A stretch of 64,000 nucleotides of DNA from Prosthecobacter sp. (GCF_034366625.1 NZ_JAXMIH010000019.1:124001-188000); one strand, 5' to 3'; shown: positions 33,678 through 42,423, counted from the first letter of the stretch. Numbers and translations: made by a program. The notes: generated by a model not told the origin, from the letters alone.

Positions 33678-34733
33678 TCAGAACTTCAACAACTCGCCCA
33701 CCGGCAGCGGCTTGCCCTGGCGGATAGATTCTTCCGCCACGAGGCATAAACCCGCGCTCCAGAGGCCGTCGAGGCCGGTGGCGGCGGGTTTCTTGCCACT
33801 GCGGACCATTTCCACGCATTGAGCGACCTCCTCGCGCAGCTCGAAAACCTCGCCGCTGTGTTTTTCGAGCTTCACGGTTTCGAGGTTTTCACCGTCGAAG
33901 ACCTTGAGGAAGTATTCGGGTTCCAGAGTGCGATCCAGCGCGCCGCTCCAGGCGGCCCAGAGCGCGCCCTTGGTGCCGCTGACTTTCACGGTCTGATGAT
34001 GCTCAAAGGCGGCCAGCGTTTGGGAGACGACGGCGTAGCTGCCATTGGCGTATTTGAACATGGCGCTGAAGTTGTCGTAGAGCGTCGGGCGCTGCGGATC
34101 GCGCGAGTTGGCGTAGGCATGGAGTTCGACGGGATCGCCGCTGCTTTCGAGATACCAGCGGGCGAGGTCGAAGAAGTGGATGGGTTCTTCGAGCACCCAA
34201 CTGCCGACGCGGCTCTGGTCATAGCGCCAGCCGCCGGCCCCGAGGCGGTAAGGCTTCCGCGAAAGCTCGACGAGTACGTATTGCGGATCGCCGATGGTGC
34301 CCGCGTCGATGATCTCCTTGACCCGTCCCCATTGGCTGGAGAGGCGCAACTCATGCCCCACCGCCAGATGCACACCATGCTCGCGCGCTCCGGCGACGAT
34401 GGCCTTGCAGTCGTCCAGCGTGATCGCCATCGGTTTCTCCAGCAGCACATGTTTGCCCTTCGCCATCGCTGCGAGCGCGATCTCGCGATGGGTGTGGCTC
34501 GGCGTGGCGATGTCGATGATGTCGAACTCCGCTTGCGCGATCATCTCCCGCGCATCCGCAAAGATGTGAGCCTCGGGGTAAAGCATGCGCGCCTCCTCAC
34601 GCGAAGCCTCCGAGGGAGCCGTGATGGCCACCAGCCGCGCCTCGGGATTCCCCGCGATGGATTGAGCGTGAAATTTGCCCCAGGCACCGAATCCGGCGAG
34701 GGCGAAGCGAACGGGCGTATTTTCAGATGGCAT
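33678..34733 (-). CDS. Gfo/Idh/MocA family oxidoreductase (cytoplasmic type)
   Basis: 351 residues from ATG 34733 (GTG 34739 is an alternative). No Tat leader, unlike the other two paralogs. The Rossmann fold begins FALAGFGAWGKFHAQSI, the nicotinamide-loop strand DIIDIATPSHTH follows, and the EKP motif is in HVLLEKPMAITL. The C-terminal domain has the ELSRKPYRLGAGGW and EEPIHFFDLARWYL segments. Likely NAD(P)-dependent dehydrogenase of a sugar or cyclitol. Same strand as the kinase gene 57 bp upstream. Confidence 0.92.
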   Translation of the reverse strand: MPSENTPVRFALAGFGAWGKFHAQSIAGNPEARLVAITAPSEASREEARMLYPEAHIFADAREMIAQAEFDIIDIATPSHTHREIALAAMAKGKHVLLEKPMAITLDDCKAIVAGAREHGVHLAVGHELRLSSQWGRVKEIIDAGTIGDPQYVLVELSRKPYRLGAGGWRYDQSRVGSWVLEEPIHFFDLARWYLESSGDPVELHAYANSRDPQRPTLYDNFSAMFKYANGSYAVVSQTLAAFEHHQTVKVSGTKGALWAAWSGALDRTLEPEYFLKVFDGENLETVKLEKHSGEVFELREEVAQCVEMVRSGKKPAATGLDGLWSAGLCLVAEESIRQGKPLPVGELLKF

Positions 34734-34790
34734 GAGCACTTACCAACGAACGCAACGAGAGGCACTTTCTGCGGCATCGATTACCGCCTA

Positions 34791-37700
34791 TTATTTAGAC
34801 GTTTCCAGCTCAAACACCCGCACCGCACGATCTCGCCCGTCGGTGGCGAGGAGGCGGCCATTGGGACTGAAGGTAAGGCTACGGGGGAGGCCTTCGATGG
34901 CGGTGAAGGTTTGCAGCAGGGTGGCGTCGGTGTAGCGCCAGAGCTTGAGGCTGTGATCGGTGGAGCCGGTGGCGAGGAGGGGCTGGGTGGGATGAAAGCG
35001 GATGGCGGTGATGGAGGCGTCGTGGGCGCGGAAACGATGCTTCAGGGCGAGCGTGTCGGCATCGAGGATCATGACGAAGCGGTCGCTGCCGCCGACGGCG
35101 ATGAGGCGGCGGTCGGGTGAGGCGGCGAGCGCGTAGAAGGCGCTGCCGTGATCGAGTGAGGCGAGGATGCGGCCATCGCGCGGATCGAGGATGGCGATGT
35201 TGCCCTTTTGCGTGTTGTTGGGCTGGAGTTCGCTGGAGATGGCGATGATGTGGCCGTGGGTGCCGGCGAAGATGGCTTTGTAGGCTTCGCGTTTGAAATC
35301 GTGGAGCACATCGCCGGTGCGGGTGTCGTGGATGATGAGATGATTATGCGGCTGCGGTGTGGTGCGGAGGAGGCGTTCGCCTTGAGCATCGAAATCGAGG
35401 TGCATGGTGTTGTCGTTGTTCACCTCGGCAGGGCGGGACCATTTTTCGGTGACGCCGTCTTTCGTGGTCTGCCACAGGCTGAGCGCGGAGCCGGGTGTGG
35501 TGAGGCTGTTGCGCGAGTAAGCGGTGGCGATGAGGCCGGTGGCGAGGTGGACGGCGCTGACGGGGTGCTTCTCGCCGATGGAAGCGGGCATGGTGATGGG
35601 TTTGCGCGGGTCTGACACGTCGAAGAGTGTCGCAAATGCCTTTTCTCCTCGGGCGAGCAGTTCGGTGTCGGAGAGGAAATGGCAGGACCAGCCTTCGTCA
35701 CCACCGGGCAGCATCTCGGCGAGAGGCTGATCCGGGAAGTGCCAGATCTGCGGCGGGGATTGCTGCGTGAGCAGGTGCCCGCTCGTGTGATTCACGCTGA
35801 GCGGTAAATCGCCGGTATAAGCGGTGATGCCGTGGAAGACGCCGTTCGGTGCGAGATCGCCGGGATGCCAAAAGGACAGCGCACGGCTGACGGCGAGGCT
35901 TTGTGAACTGCTGCCTCCGAGCGTGATGATGTTCCTGCCAGCGCTGTAAGCCACCTGTGCGATCGGCATGGCGGCGACACGCTGGCGTTTGATCAGCAGG
36001 CCGTTGTTGGAATGATAAACCTCCACATCACCGGAGATAAGACCGATGACGATCCGGGCATGATCGGGATTCGCTGCCATGGAGTTCGGATGGGCGTTGA
36101 GGCGCCCGAGAAAGGCGGGGCTGCCATCGGTGAGCTTGAGGCCGTGTAGGACGTAATCTTGGTGTTGGACGAGTGCGAGCGCATGTCCATGTGAAGCAAA
36201 GACCATGCGCAGCGGACGGAAGGGCTTGGTCCAGCGCACCACGCCAGTGGCGGTCTCGATAAGATGCAGCGCTTCCGTGTCAAAGTCAGCGATGGCGGCG
36301 AGCGTGCCGGTGGCATTCAGCGCGAGGGTTTGCAGATAAGGATGCGCGGCGGCGTCCGAGTGCGAGACGGCGAAGGTCTTCAATTTCTCTCCCGTGGCGA
36401 GATCATACAAGGCGGCCTCGCTGGCGGAGCTGGTGCGTGCGAGGAGACGTTTGCCATCGGCGGAGATGCTGAGGCGCAGCTCGCCTGCATGGCCGGTGTC
36501 GAGGGTGCGGAGGAGTTTTTTGCTCACGACATCCACGATGCCGATGCGTCCATCGCGACTGGCGATGGCGAACTGCGCGGCGGCGTTTCCCACCGCACAA
36601 ACATCCGTCACTTGTTCGCAGAAGCCGGGAATCATGAGCGGTCCGAGTGAGGAATCGTGCTTCGCAGCCAGATAGTGCCAGCTTTGGTCACGCAAGGCCG
36701 TGGGCACGACCTCCAAGGCGCTCGTCATGCGAGTCACGTCGCCTTCTTTGAGCGCGACATCGGCCAGGGCGATCTGCGCGGTGGCGAGCGAGTGCTGGGC
36801 GCGTCGTTCGCTCGCCATCACCTTCCACACAAAGCCGAGGCTAATGAGCAGCAGCGCGGCGAGCGATGCGGTGACGACTTTGTGCCGCAGCATGAGAAGC
36901 TGGAGCTGCCGGAGTGCTCCCGCTTGCTCGGAAGACGTGGCAAAGCCGGTCGAGTATGCCTCGATGTCCGCGCTGAGGGCGATGACGCTCGGGTAGCGGT
37001 TGGCTTTGTCGAGTTGCAGCGCTTTCATCGCCACGGAGGACAACGCGGAAGGCACACGACCGCCGCGAATGTGTGGCAGCGGCTTGATTAGCTTCGCTTC
37101 GAGCACGTCGCCTTTTTCAAAAGCCTTCCCACGACTGCCGGAGCGCGATTGGAAAGCCGTGGGCGCGGTGATTTCGCCTTTGCTGACCCTCTCCAGCACC
37201 TCCAGCGCCGTCGCGCCCTCCACGGGTGGGCGCAGCGTGAGGATGGCGTAAAGAATGCCGCCGAGCGCGTAGATGTCCGAAAGCTCATCCACCTCCGCTA
37301 GGCTGCCGCGTGCTTGCTCGGGGGACATGTATTGGGGAGTGCCGAGGACGGAGCCGTGCAGAGTTTTTGAAAAAGCAGAAATGGGAAAGTCGAAAACAGA
37401 AATAGAATCAGGCTGCTGCGCAGCATCCATTTCTGCTTTTTGCTTTTCACTTTCTGCTTTGATCTTCGCCAGTCCCCAATCCATCACCAGCACCTCTCCG
37501 AACTCGCCGACCATGATGTTGTCCGGCTTCAGATCGCGGTGCAGCACGCCCTGGCTGTGGGCGAAGGCGATGGCGTCGCAGACTTTGCGGAAAATGGTCA
37601 GCAGACGGTCGAGCGAGTAGTCACGGAGCGTTTCAGGCACTCCTTTGCGCAGGTCGAGGAGGATGGCTTGCAGCGTGCGGCCCTTGACCAGCTTCATGGA

Positions 37701-37982
37701 GTAGAACAGCGGCATGCCGTCCTCCCACACGATGTCGTAGATGGGCACGATGTTCGGATGCGCGAGCTTGGCGAGCACCTGGGCCTCGCGCAGGAAGCGC
37801 TGCCTCATGCGGGCGTCTGCGTTCGCTTCCAGCAGCATCACCTTGATGGCCACGGTGCGGTCGAGTTTGGCATCTTTGGCCTCCAGCACGCTGCCCATGC
37901 CGCCGCTCGAGATCTCGGGGCCGAGTTGGTAGTTCTCGGCGCCGAGTGGTGGTGGGGATGGGTCTGGAGAGTCGGCGGGCAT
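34791..37982 (-). CDS. Ser/Thr protein kinase with transmembrane helix and C-terminal WD40-like propeller
   Basis: 1063 residues. The N-terminal Hanks-type kinase has SSGGMGSV, AIKV (Lys47), LHRDLKPDNIMV, MDWGLAK (Asp in the DFG position) and GTPQYMSPEQA. A helix (ASLAALLLISLGFVW, near residue 370) divides it from an extracytoplasmic half with WD40-like repeats such as ITAIRFHPTQPLLATGSTDH. The activation segment holds a low-complexity insertion (about residues 174-204) encoded by a palindromic repeat element. The kinase lies 137 bp downstream of the ECF sigma gene. That pairing is established in Planctomycetes/Verrucomicrobia and related to the PknT-EcfP pair of Vibrio, suggesting sigma control by phosphorylation. 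Confidence 0.93.
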   Translation of the reverse strand: MPADSPDPSPPPLGAENYQLGPEISSGGMGSVLEAKDAKLDRTVAIKVMLLEANADARMRQRFLREAQVLAKLAHPNIVPIYDIVWEDGMPLFYSMKLVKGRTLQAILLDLRKGVPETLRDYSLDRLLTIFRKVCDAIAFAHSQGVLHRDLKPDNIMVGEFGEVLVMDWGLAKIKAESEKQKAEMDAAQQPDSISVFDFPISAFSKTLHGSVLGTPQYMSPEQARGSLAEVDELSDIYALGGILYAILTLRPPVEGATALEVLERVSKGEITAPTAFQSRSGSRGKAFEKGDVLEAKLIKPLPHIRGGRVPSALSSVAMKALQLDKANRYPSVIALSADIEAYSTGFATSSEQAGALRQLQLLMLRHKVVTASLAALLLISLGFVWKVMASERRAQHSLATAQIALADVALKEGDVTRMTSALEVVPTALRDQSWHYLAAKHDSSLGPLMIPGFCEQVTDVCAVGNAAAQFAIASRDGRIGIVDVVSKKLLRTLDTGHAGELRLSISADGKRLLARTSSASEAALYDLATGEKLKTFAVSHSDAAAHPYLQTLALNATGTLAAIADFDTEALHLIETATGVVRWTKPFRPLRMVFASHGHALALVQHQDYVLHGLKLTDGSPAFLGRLNAHPNSMAANPDHARIVIGLISGDVEVYHSNNGLLIKRQRVAAMPIAQVAYSAGRNIITLGGSSSQSLAVSRALSFWHPGDLAPNGVFHGITAYTGDLPLSVNHTSGHLLTQQSPPQIWHFPDQPLAEMLPGGDEGWSCHFLSDTELLARGEKAFATLFDVSDPRKPITMPASIGEKHPVSAVHLATGLIATAYSRNSLTTPGSALSLWQTTKDGVTEKWSRPAEVNNDNTMHLDFDAQGERLLRTTPQPHNHLIIHDTRTGDVLHDFKREAYKAIFAGTHGHIIAISSELQPNNTQKGNIAILDPRDGRILASLDHGSAFYALAASPDRRLIAVGGSDRFVMILDADTLALKHRFRAHDASITAIRFHPTQPLLATGSTDHSLKLWRYTDATLLQTFTAIEGLPRSLTFSPNGRLLATDGRDRAVRVFELETSK
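37371..37440. repeat. Palindromic word repeat inserted in the kinase gene
   Basis: A perfect 14-bp inverted repeat AAAAGCAGAAATGG (37371-37384) / CCATTTCTGCTTTT (37427-37440) surrounds an inner palindrome TGCTGCGCAGCA. AGCAGAAA-like words continue to about 37460. The 13-mer GAAATGGGAAAGT (37378-37390) recurs exactly at 40305-40317 in an intergenic element. Here it is read in frame as lysine/glutamate-rich codons of the kinase. Confidence 0.8.
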
Positions 37983-38038
37983 GGGTGCTGGGTTACAGGC
38001 CCGGTTTGGGAGGTGGTGTTTCAGGGTTTCAGCAGAGG

Positions 38039-38114
38039 ATGGCAGTAGAATGGTGGCAGAAGAATAAGGGAGGAGAGATTTGAATTCATTCTGCTGCCCT
38101 CATTCTACTGCCAT
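38039..38114. repeat. Palindromic word repeat between sigma factor and kinase genes
   Basis: Outer arms ATGGCAGTAGAATG (38039-38052) / CATTCTACTGCCAT (38101-38114) are a perfect 14-bp inverted repeat. Inner arms GGCAGAAGAAT (38055-38065) / ATTCTGCTGCC (38088-38098) match at 10 of 11. It fills the spacer between two genes read on the minus strand and may form a strong RNA hairpin in their transcript. Confidence 0.8.
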
Positions 38115-38119
38115 TTTCT

Positions 38120-38857
38120 TCACCTACCCGCCAGCACACCCTGCAGCCAGGCCAGCTCGCCGGGAATGTCCTCGGGCGTGAGGACGGTGCGGGCGACTTC
38201 CTCTTTGAGCAGCGTGCGGAACTTCACGCGTAGCCGGTGGATGAGGATGCGCGTCGCCACCTCGCTGGAGCCGATTTTTTTCGCGATCTCGCGGCAGGAG
38301 GGCGGCTCGCGGTCCCACATGAGGTAGGGCAGCAGGAGATCGAAAATCTCGCGGCGACCGGCGGCCTCGTAGGCCGTGCGCAGTTTCTCTCGCACACTGG
38401 CGAGGAGGTCTTGGGACCAGACGTGGGTGAAGAGAGCATCAGGATCACTCTCGGTCTGCGATTCGAGCGCGTAGCGCTCCTCGGCGGCCAGTTCATCAAA
38501 GGAGACATGCGGGATGCCGCCGCCGCGTTTTTGCGTGCCGAGGTGGCGGAAGTGATCGCTGAGCAGATGCTTCAGGACGCCGAGCAGCCAGGAGCGCAGC
38601 TTGCCGGAGCCTTGCTGGGCCATGTCGAGGGCCTTTTCGGTGATGAGCCGGTGAAAAAAGGCCTGCGTCAGATCCTCCGCGTCATGCGCCGCATGGCCGC
38701 TGCGGCGGAGGAAGGCGTAGATGGGATACCAGTAGCCCGCGCACAGCTTTTCCATCGCTCGCGCCGCATCGTCGGCATTCCCGCCCTGCACGGCCTGGAC
38801 GAGCGTCCAGTGGGTCGAAGGGAAGTCGGTGTACCTTGAGGCGTCAGCGGCAGGCAT
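38120..38857 (-). CDS. ECF-type RNA polymerase sigma factor (kinase-linked)
   Basis: 245 residues from ATG 38857. Region 2 is seen in LCAGYWYPIYAFLRRSG and DAEDLTQAFFHRL, and region 4 in PYLMWDREPPSCREIAKKIG followed by the HTH SSEVATRILIHRLRVKF. There is no anti-sigma gene; the next gene downstream is a transmembrane Ser/Thr kinase. This arrangement is characteristic of kinase-controlled ECF groups in Planctomycetes and Verrucomicrobia. The protein would redirect RNA polymerase when phosphorylated; the threonine site is not identified. Confidence 0.93.
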   Translation of the reverse strand: MPAADASRYTDFPSTHWTLVQAVQGGNADDAARAMEKLCAGYWYPIYAFLRRSGHAAHDAEDLTQAFFHRLITEKALDMAQQGSGKLRSWLLGVLKHLLSDHFRHLGTQKRGGGIPHVSFDELAAEERYALESQTESDPDALFTHVWSQDLLASVREKLRTAYEAAGRREIFDLLLPYLMWDREPPSCREIAKKIGSSEVATRILIHRLRVKFRTLLKEEVARTVLTPEDIPGELAWLQGVLAGR

Positions 38858-39070
38858 GCGAGCGGAGGGGGAAGTCGGGAGAATTGGGAGTGGGAAGACC
38901 ACCGACGTCCGCAAATTCTCACCTCTGAGTCACCTGAATGGAAGTCAGGATTCTGTCAGGCGGGGCCTTTTTGCGAAAAACTTGAGGGTCCGATGAAACG
39001 GGAGACCAGAAACCGGGCCTGGAAGGCGGCACAGTCTCGAACTGCGTCACAACCACGAACCCAAACCACA

Positions 39071-40075
39071 ATGAAAACAACAAGCAAAACAAGAAGCGCC
39101 CTCGGCGGCCTCAGGCTGGGACTGCTCATGATGGCAGCTTCCATTTCAAGCACGGTCCGCGCCGCTGGCGAAAATCTGATCATCGCGGGAACACCACCCG
39201 TCGATACCGGCCTCGCGGCAACGGTATGGACGAGCACGACGGGATTTGCAGCCTTCCAAGGACCCGATTTCTCCACGCTCTGGGCCAATGGCACCAGCCC
39301 CAATAACGGCTACATCCAGCAGGCGGTGACAACCACCGCCGGCGCCCAGCACACGCTGACGTTCGACTGGAACGTGTATGCTTATTTTGGCGGCAATGCG
39401 ACCGGACGGGTGAGAGCGATCATTCTGGATGCAGGCACGGGGGCGATCATCGCGGACACGGGTTACGAAACCTCCCCCTATGTGCCCTACGCGACGTTGG
39501 CCTTCAACCCATGGCGCTCGCGCAGCCTTACTTTCACGCCGACGGTGTCGAACATCCTCGTGCGGTTTACTGGCAATCAGGGAGTTCCTGGGGTCAGCCA
39601 TTTTCGTCATGGAGCGGCCACCCTCGTCACGAACATTGCAATGACTGCCAGGAATCTCGACACAGACGGAGACGGTTATCCCGACGACCAGGACGCCTTC
39701 CCGAACGACCCGACCGAGTGGGCCGACACGGACGGTGACGGCGTGGGCGACAACGGTGACGCCTTCCCGCTGGATCCCACCGAGTCCTTGGACACCGATG
39801 GCGATGGCGTGGGCAACAATGCCGACGCCTGCGACACCTCCGATCTCAGTCTGACCGTGGTCATCGGCGGCCAGGACACCTTTGTCTTCAACGAGTTGTT
39901 TGAGGACGGCTGCACGATCACCGATCTCATCGTGGGCCTGGCCAACTCGGCCGGGAACCATGGTGCCTTTGTGAGCGGTGTGGCACACCTGACCAACGAT
40001 CTGAAAAGTCGCGGCGTGATCACCAACAAGGAAAAGGCGGCCATCCAAAAGGCAGCCGCGCAGTCGGGCAAGTAA
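39071..40075 (+). CDS. Secreted protein with lectin-like domain and thrombospondin type 3 repeats
   Basis: 334 residues from ATG 39071; a more upstream ATG adds no recognisable sequence. After a signal peptide (ending near TVRAAG), a beta-rich domain of about 170 residues (HTLTFDWNVYAYFGG, SRSLTFTPTVSNILVRFTG) looks like a carbohydrate-binding jelly roll. Calcium-binding thrombospondin type 3 repeats follow: DTDGDGYPDDQDAFPNDPTE, DTDGDGVGDNGDAFPLDPTE and DTDGDGVGNNADACDTSD. The C-terminal 80 residues are helical. Probably cell-surface or secreted. A strong terminator follows. Confidence 0.83.
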   Translation: MKTTSKTRSALGGLRLGLLMMAASISSTVRAAGENLIIAGTPPVDTGLAATVWTSTTGFAAFQGPDFSTLWANGTSPNNGYIQQAVTTTAGAQHTLTFDWNVYAYFGGNATGRVRAIILDAGTGAIIADTGYETSPYVPYATLAFNPWRSRSLTFTPTVSNILVRFTGNQGVPGVSHFRHGAATLVTNIAMTARNLDTDGDGYPDDQDAFPNDPTEWADTDGDGVGDNGDAFPLDPTESLDTDGDGVGNNADACDTSDLSLTVVIGGQDTFVFNELFEDGCTITDLIVGLANSAGNHGAFVSGVAHLTNDLKSRGVITNKEKAAIQKAAAQSGK

Positions 40076-40100
40076 TCAAGCCACCCGGAAGAAACATCAG

Positions 40101-40138
40101 ACCACCGCCGCCAGCCTCGTGCTGGCGGTGGTTTTTTT
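40101..40138 (+). terminator. Intrinsic terminator after the thrombospondin-repeat gene
   Basis: ACCACC-GCC-GCCAGC pairs with GCTGGCGGTGGT around a CTCGT loop, with a GCC bulge in the 5' arm, and is followed by a run of seven T. It starts 25 bp past the stop at 40075. Confidence 0.88.
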
Positions 40139-40525
40139 AACGCTGGTCACGTCTGTTTGACGGTCGCATCCACCAGAGGCGGTCATTGGGCAAAAAATTG
40201 GGCAAAAAACGGGGTCAGGAACGCGGGCTTTTGGGGCACTCCTTCGAGAATCCTCCGCAGGCTGGGGTTCTTGTGGGACTGAGAAGCTGAAAAACTGAAA
40301 AGCTGAAATGGGAAAGTAGAAATGGGAAAACAGATCAGCATTTCAGCTTTGATTCGTTCGCGCCCCACGCTCATCTCACCCTGCGGGCTTCGCTTCGCTC
40401 AGTCTGTCTCGCAGCTTCATCCTTCGCAGATGCTTTCATCCTTCGCAGTAAAGCTACGGAGAATGGATCGGAGAACGGACCGCCATGCTGCTCGGCTCTG
40501 CTTTCTGCTTTCTGCTTTGGCATCC
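40139..40525. other. Gene-free stretch with word repeats
   Basis: No coding region is supported. The left half carries the AGCTGAAA palindromic element at 40299-40350. The right half carries repeated short words (CATCCTTCGCAG twice near 40420-40450, and TTCTGCTTTCTGCTTT near 40501-40517) of the same style but without a clean second arm. Confidence 0.6.
40299..40350. repeat. Palindromic word repeat (AGCTGAAA words)
   Basis: AAAGCTGAAATG (40299-40310) and CATTTCAGCTTT (40339-40350) are a perfect 12-bp inverted repeat. AAGCTGAAAAACTGAA words precede it from about 40284. It shares the 13-mer GAAATGGGAAAGT with the copy inside the kinase gene. Confidence 0.8.
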
Positions 40526-41014
40526 TCACCTTCTCAGCATCACGATCAGCTCATCGATCTTGTTCGCGATCTGCTGCACCTCCGCCTGCGTCGGCGGGTC
40601 GCTCACCGTCATCCCGAGCGTGGCCACGGCGTTGCTGTTGCTGCTGGTGGTGGCGATGGCGTCGGTGAGTTGCTGGAGCGAGACCTCACCGGGAGCGCCC
40701 GGCAGGCCTGGCTCGCCTTGGGGGCCTTGCTGACCGGGAGCGCCATCGCTGCCGTTGGAGCCCGGAGCGCCGTTGCTGCCCGTCTCGCCCTGCGGGCCGG
40801 TGGGGATGCCAAAAATGAAGTGCAGCGTGCCGTCGGTCACCTCGAGAACCACCTGAGCCGGAGTGCCCGTCGGCAGCGTGTTGGTGCCATCGACGATGGC
40901 GGCGTTGATGCTCTGGATCGCGTCGATGAGTTCTTTGAGGCCATTCAGTTGTGCGCGCATCTGCACCGCGTCGATCTCGGTGCCGGCTTGAGGGAGAGTG
41001 GGGTCGTAGGGCAT
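40526..41014 (-). CDS. Collagen-like repeat protein
   Basis: 162 residues, no signal peptide. The N-terminal 70 residues are globular (MPYDPTLPQAGTEIDAVQMR, then VVLEVTDGTLHFIFGIPTG). Eleven or so Gly-X-Y triplets follow (about residues 72-108, GPQGETGSNGAPGSNG and onward), then a C-terminal helix SDPPTQAEVQQIANKIDELI ending VMLRR. The triplets should trimerise; the C-terminal helix is a natural trimer lock. A nearly identical C-terminal segment survives at 60241-60327 and a shorter one at 60437-60463, so this gene family has been duplicated and lost locally. Confidence 0.8.
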   Translation of the reverse strand: MPYDPTLPQAGTEIDAVQMRAQLNGLKELIDAIQSINAAIVDGTNTLPTGTPAQVVLEVTDGTLHFIFGIPTGPQGETGSNGAPGSNGSDGAPGQQGPQGEPGLPGAPGEVSLQQLTDAIATTSSNSNAVATLGMTVSDPPTQAEVQQIANKIDELIVMLRR

Positions 41015-41026
41015 GGCGGGGGAGGG

Positions 41027-41097
41027 GAGGAGACTTTGAGATGGGGAGAGGAGGAGACTTTGAGACTATGAGAAGTGGAGAGGAGGAGACTTTGAGA
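41027..41097 (+). repeat. Purine-rich repeat arm upstream of the four-helix gene
   Basis: Three copies of GGAGACTTTGAGA in purine-rich spacer end just before the four-helix-bundle gene. A pyrimidine-rich counterpart lies after that gene (41528-41570), so the two form an imperfect inverted pair around it. Confidence 0.65.
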
Positions 41098-41125
41098 AGT
41101 GGAGAGGATGAGATAAAAGGGACGG

Positions 41126-41497
41126 ATGAAAATCACACGGCACACGGAGCTAGAGGTATTTCAGCGGGCGTTTAAGGCGGCCATGCAGGTGTTCGAGCTT
41201 TCGAAGTCCTTTCCCAAGGACGAGATGTATTCTCTGACAGATCAGGTGCGGCGTTCCTCACGTTCGGTGGCCGCGAACATCACCGAAGCCTGGAGGAAGC
41301 GGCGGTATGAAGCCGCGTTCATCAGCAAGCTTAGCGACGCGGAGACAGAGGCGGCGGAGACTCAGACCTGGCTCCTGTTTGCTGAGCGCTGCGGCTATCT
41401 GGCAGATTCGGAACGCTCCGTGTTGGATGATGAGTATGAAGTGATTCTTCGCATGCTCGTCTCCATGGCCGTGAATGCGAAGAAGTGGACGCTCTAA
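41126..41497 (+). CDS. Four-helix-bundle protein (23S rRNA intervening-sequence protein family)
   Basis: 123 residues from ATG 41126. The family pattern is complete: ELEVFQRAFKAAMQVFELSK (helix 1), YSLTDQVRRSSRSVAANITE (helix 2 with the conserved RR-S-SVAANI core), EAAFISKLSDAETEAAETQT (helix 3) and a final VILRMLVSMAVNAKK. The name comes from copies inside 23S rRNA insertions, but most bacterial members are free-standing with unknown function. The DGR accessory protein Avd has the same fold. It is the only plus-strand gene in a minus-strand cluster and is bracketed by inverted purine/pyrimidine repeats, suggesting it arrived as a unit. Confidence 0.92.
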   Translation: MKITRHTELEVFQRAFKAAMQVFELSKSFPKDEMYSLTDQVRRSSRSVAANITEAWRKRRYEAAFISKLSDAETEAAETQTWLLFAERCGYLADSERSVLDDEYEVILRMLVSMAVNAKKWTL

Positions 41498-41527
41498 CGA
41501 AGACTTGGAGAAGAGATTATCCCTGCT

Positions 41528-41570
41528 CTCCTCGTCTCCCAGTCTCCGCGCGAAGCGCATCTCCCAGTCC
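41528..41570 (-). repeat. Pyrimidine-rich repeat arm downstream of the four-helix gene
   Basis: CTCCTCGTCTCCCAGTCTCC (41528-41547), and a second CTCCCAGTCC copy just after, are the reverse-complement type of the purine-rich words at 41027-41097. They lie 30 bp after the four-helix gene stop. Confidence 0.6.
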
Positions 41571-41602
41571 CCTCCGCGCAGCGAGCCTCCGCGCCTCCGG
41601 CG

Positions 41603-42313
41603 CTACGGGCTCACGGTGATCTTCGCGACATCGCACCATTCGCCGTTGGGCTGTCCGGCGTCCCAGAACATGGCGCGGTATTCCCGCACCTCCGCCTGGC
41701 TGGCCACCAGCAGGGCGCGGGTGTCGGTGTAGGGGCTCTTGCTGGAGATGGCCAGGAACTCCCAGGCACCGCCGTTGCGGCGGCTTTCGATCCAGATCCC
41801 CTCGTGGCCGTCCTTGAAGAACTTCAGCAGCACCTGCTGCTGCGCGGGGATCTGGTTGAGCGCCAGCGTCAGGCGCGGCACACCACTACCGGGCGGGGGT
41901 GGCGGCAGTTCCTCGCCCACGATGCCCATCAGCAGGCCGATGCCCTCGGTGTAGCCCGGCGCGGCCTTGATGGCGCGCACATAGCGGAAGATCCGCGCCA
42001 GCGCCCCCGGCAGCACCGCCGTGAGTCCGGCCGGCGGGGTGGGCGCGGTGAACTCGGGGAGCGTGAAGGGCGTCGTGCCGGTGCCGTACTTCAGCACCTC
42101 CACCTGTCCCGTCGAGCCGGGGCCAAACTCGCGCACCGAGTTGAGCCACGCGCCGAGGCCGTAGCCCAGATGTTTGGAGTCGTTGACGCTGGCGGTGACG
42201 TCCGCCAGCACCAGGCCGATGGACACGCCGTGCAGGACGAGCTGCTCGGCGTAGGTGAAGTGCCAGTTGGGCTGTTCGGCCACTTTTCTCGGGTAGTATG
42301 GTTTGCGTTGCAT
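41603..42313 (-). CDS. Protein of unknown function, verrucomicrobial MQRKPYYPR-type family
   Basis: 236 residues from ATG 42313. No known domain is recognised. The N-terminal half is helical (QLVLHGVSIGLVLADVTASV), the middle has a proline-rich hinge (TAPTPPAGLTAVLPG; EELPPPPPGSG), and the C-terminal half looks like a fibronectin-III-like beta sandwich (EGIWIESRRNGGAWEFLA, then VREYRAMFWDAGQPNGEW). I recall proteins of this plan in other Verrucomicrobia but no function. It sits between the heptapeptide-repeat ORF and the collagen-like gene on the same strand; the four-helix gene interrupts this row. Confidence 0.75.
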   Translation of the reverse strand: MQRKPYYPRKVAEQPNWHFTYAEQLVLHGVSIGLVLADVTASVNDSKHLGYGLGAWLNSVREFGPGSTGQVEVLKYGTGTTPFTLPEFTAPTPPAGLTAVLPGALARIFRYVRAIKAAPGYTEGIGLLMGIVGEELPPPPPGSGVPRLTLALNQIPAQQQVLLKFFKDGHEGIWIESRRNGGAWEFLAISSKSPYTDTRALLVASQAEVREYRAMFWDAGQPNGEWCDVAKITVSP

Positions 42314-42423
42314 GTGTTTGGTTCGTTGCGTTGTTTCTGTGAGCGTGATCAGCACCGGCGGTGGGGCCGATGGGGACCACAAAATCCCGGAATTCCAGGT
42401 GACGCCGCTGCTCCACAGCGCCA

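Noticed and set aside
41126-41497. Diversity-generating retroelement (Avd-like four-helix protein)
   Set aside because: No reverse transcriptase, template repeat or variable-repeat target gene was found; the protein fits the general four-helix-bundle family.
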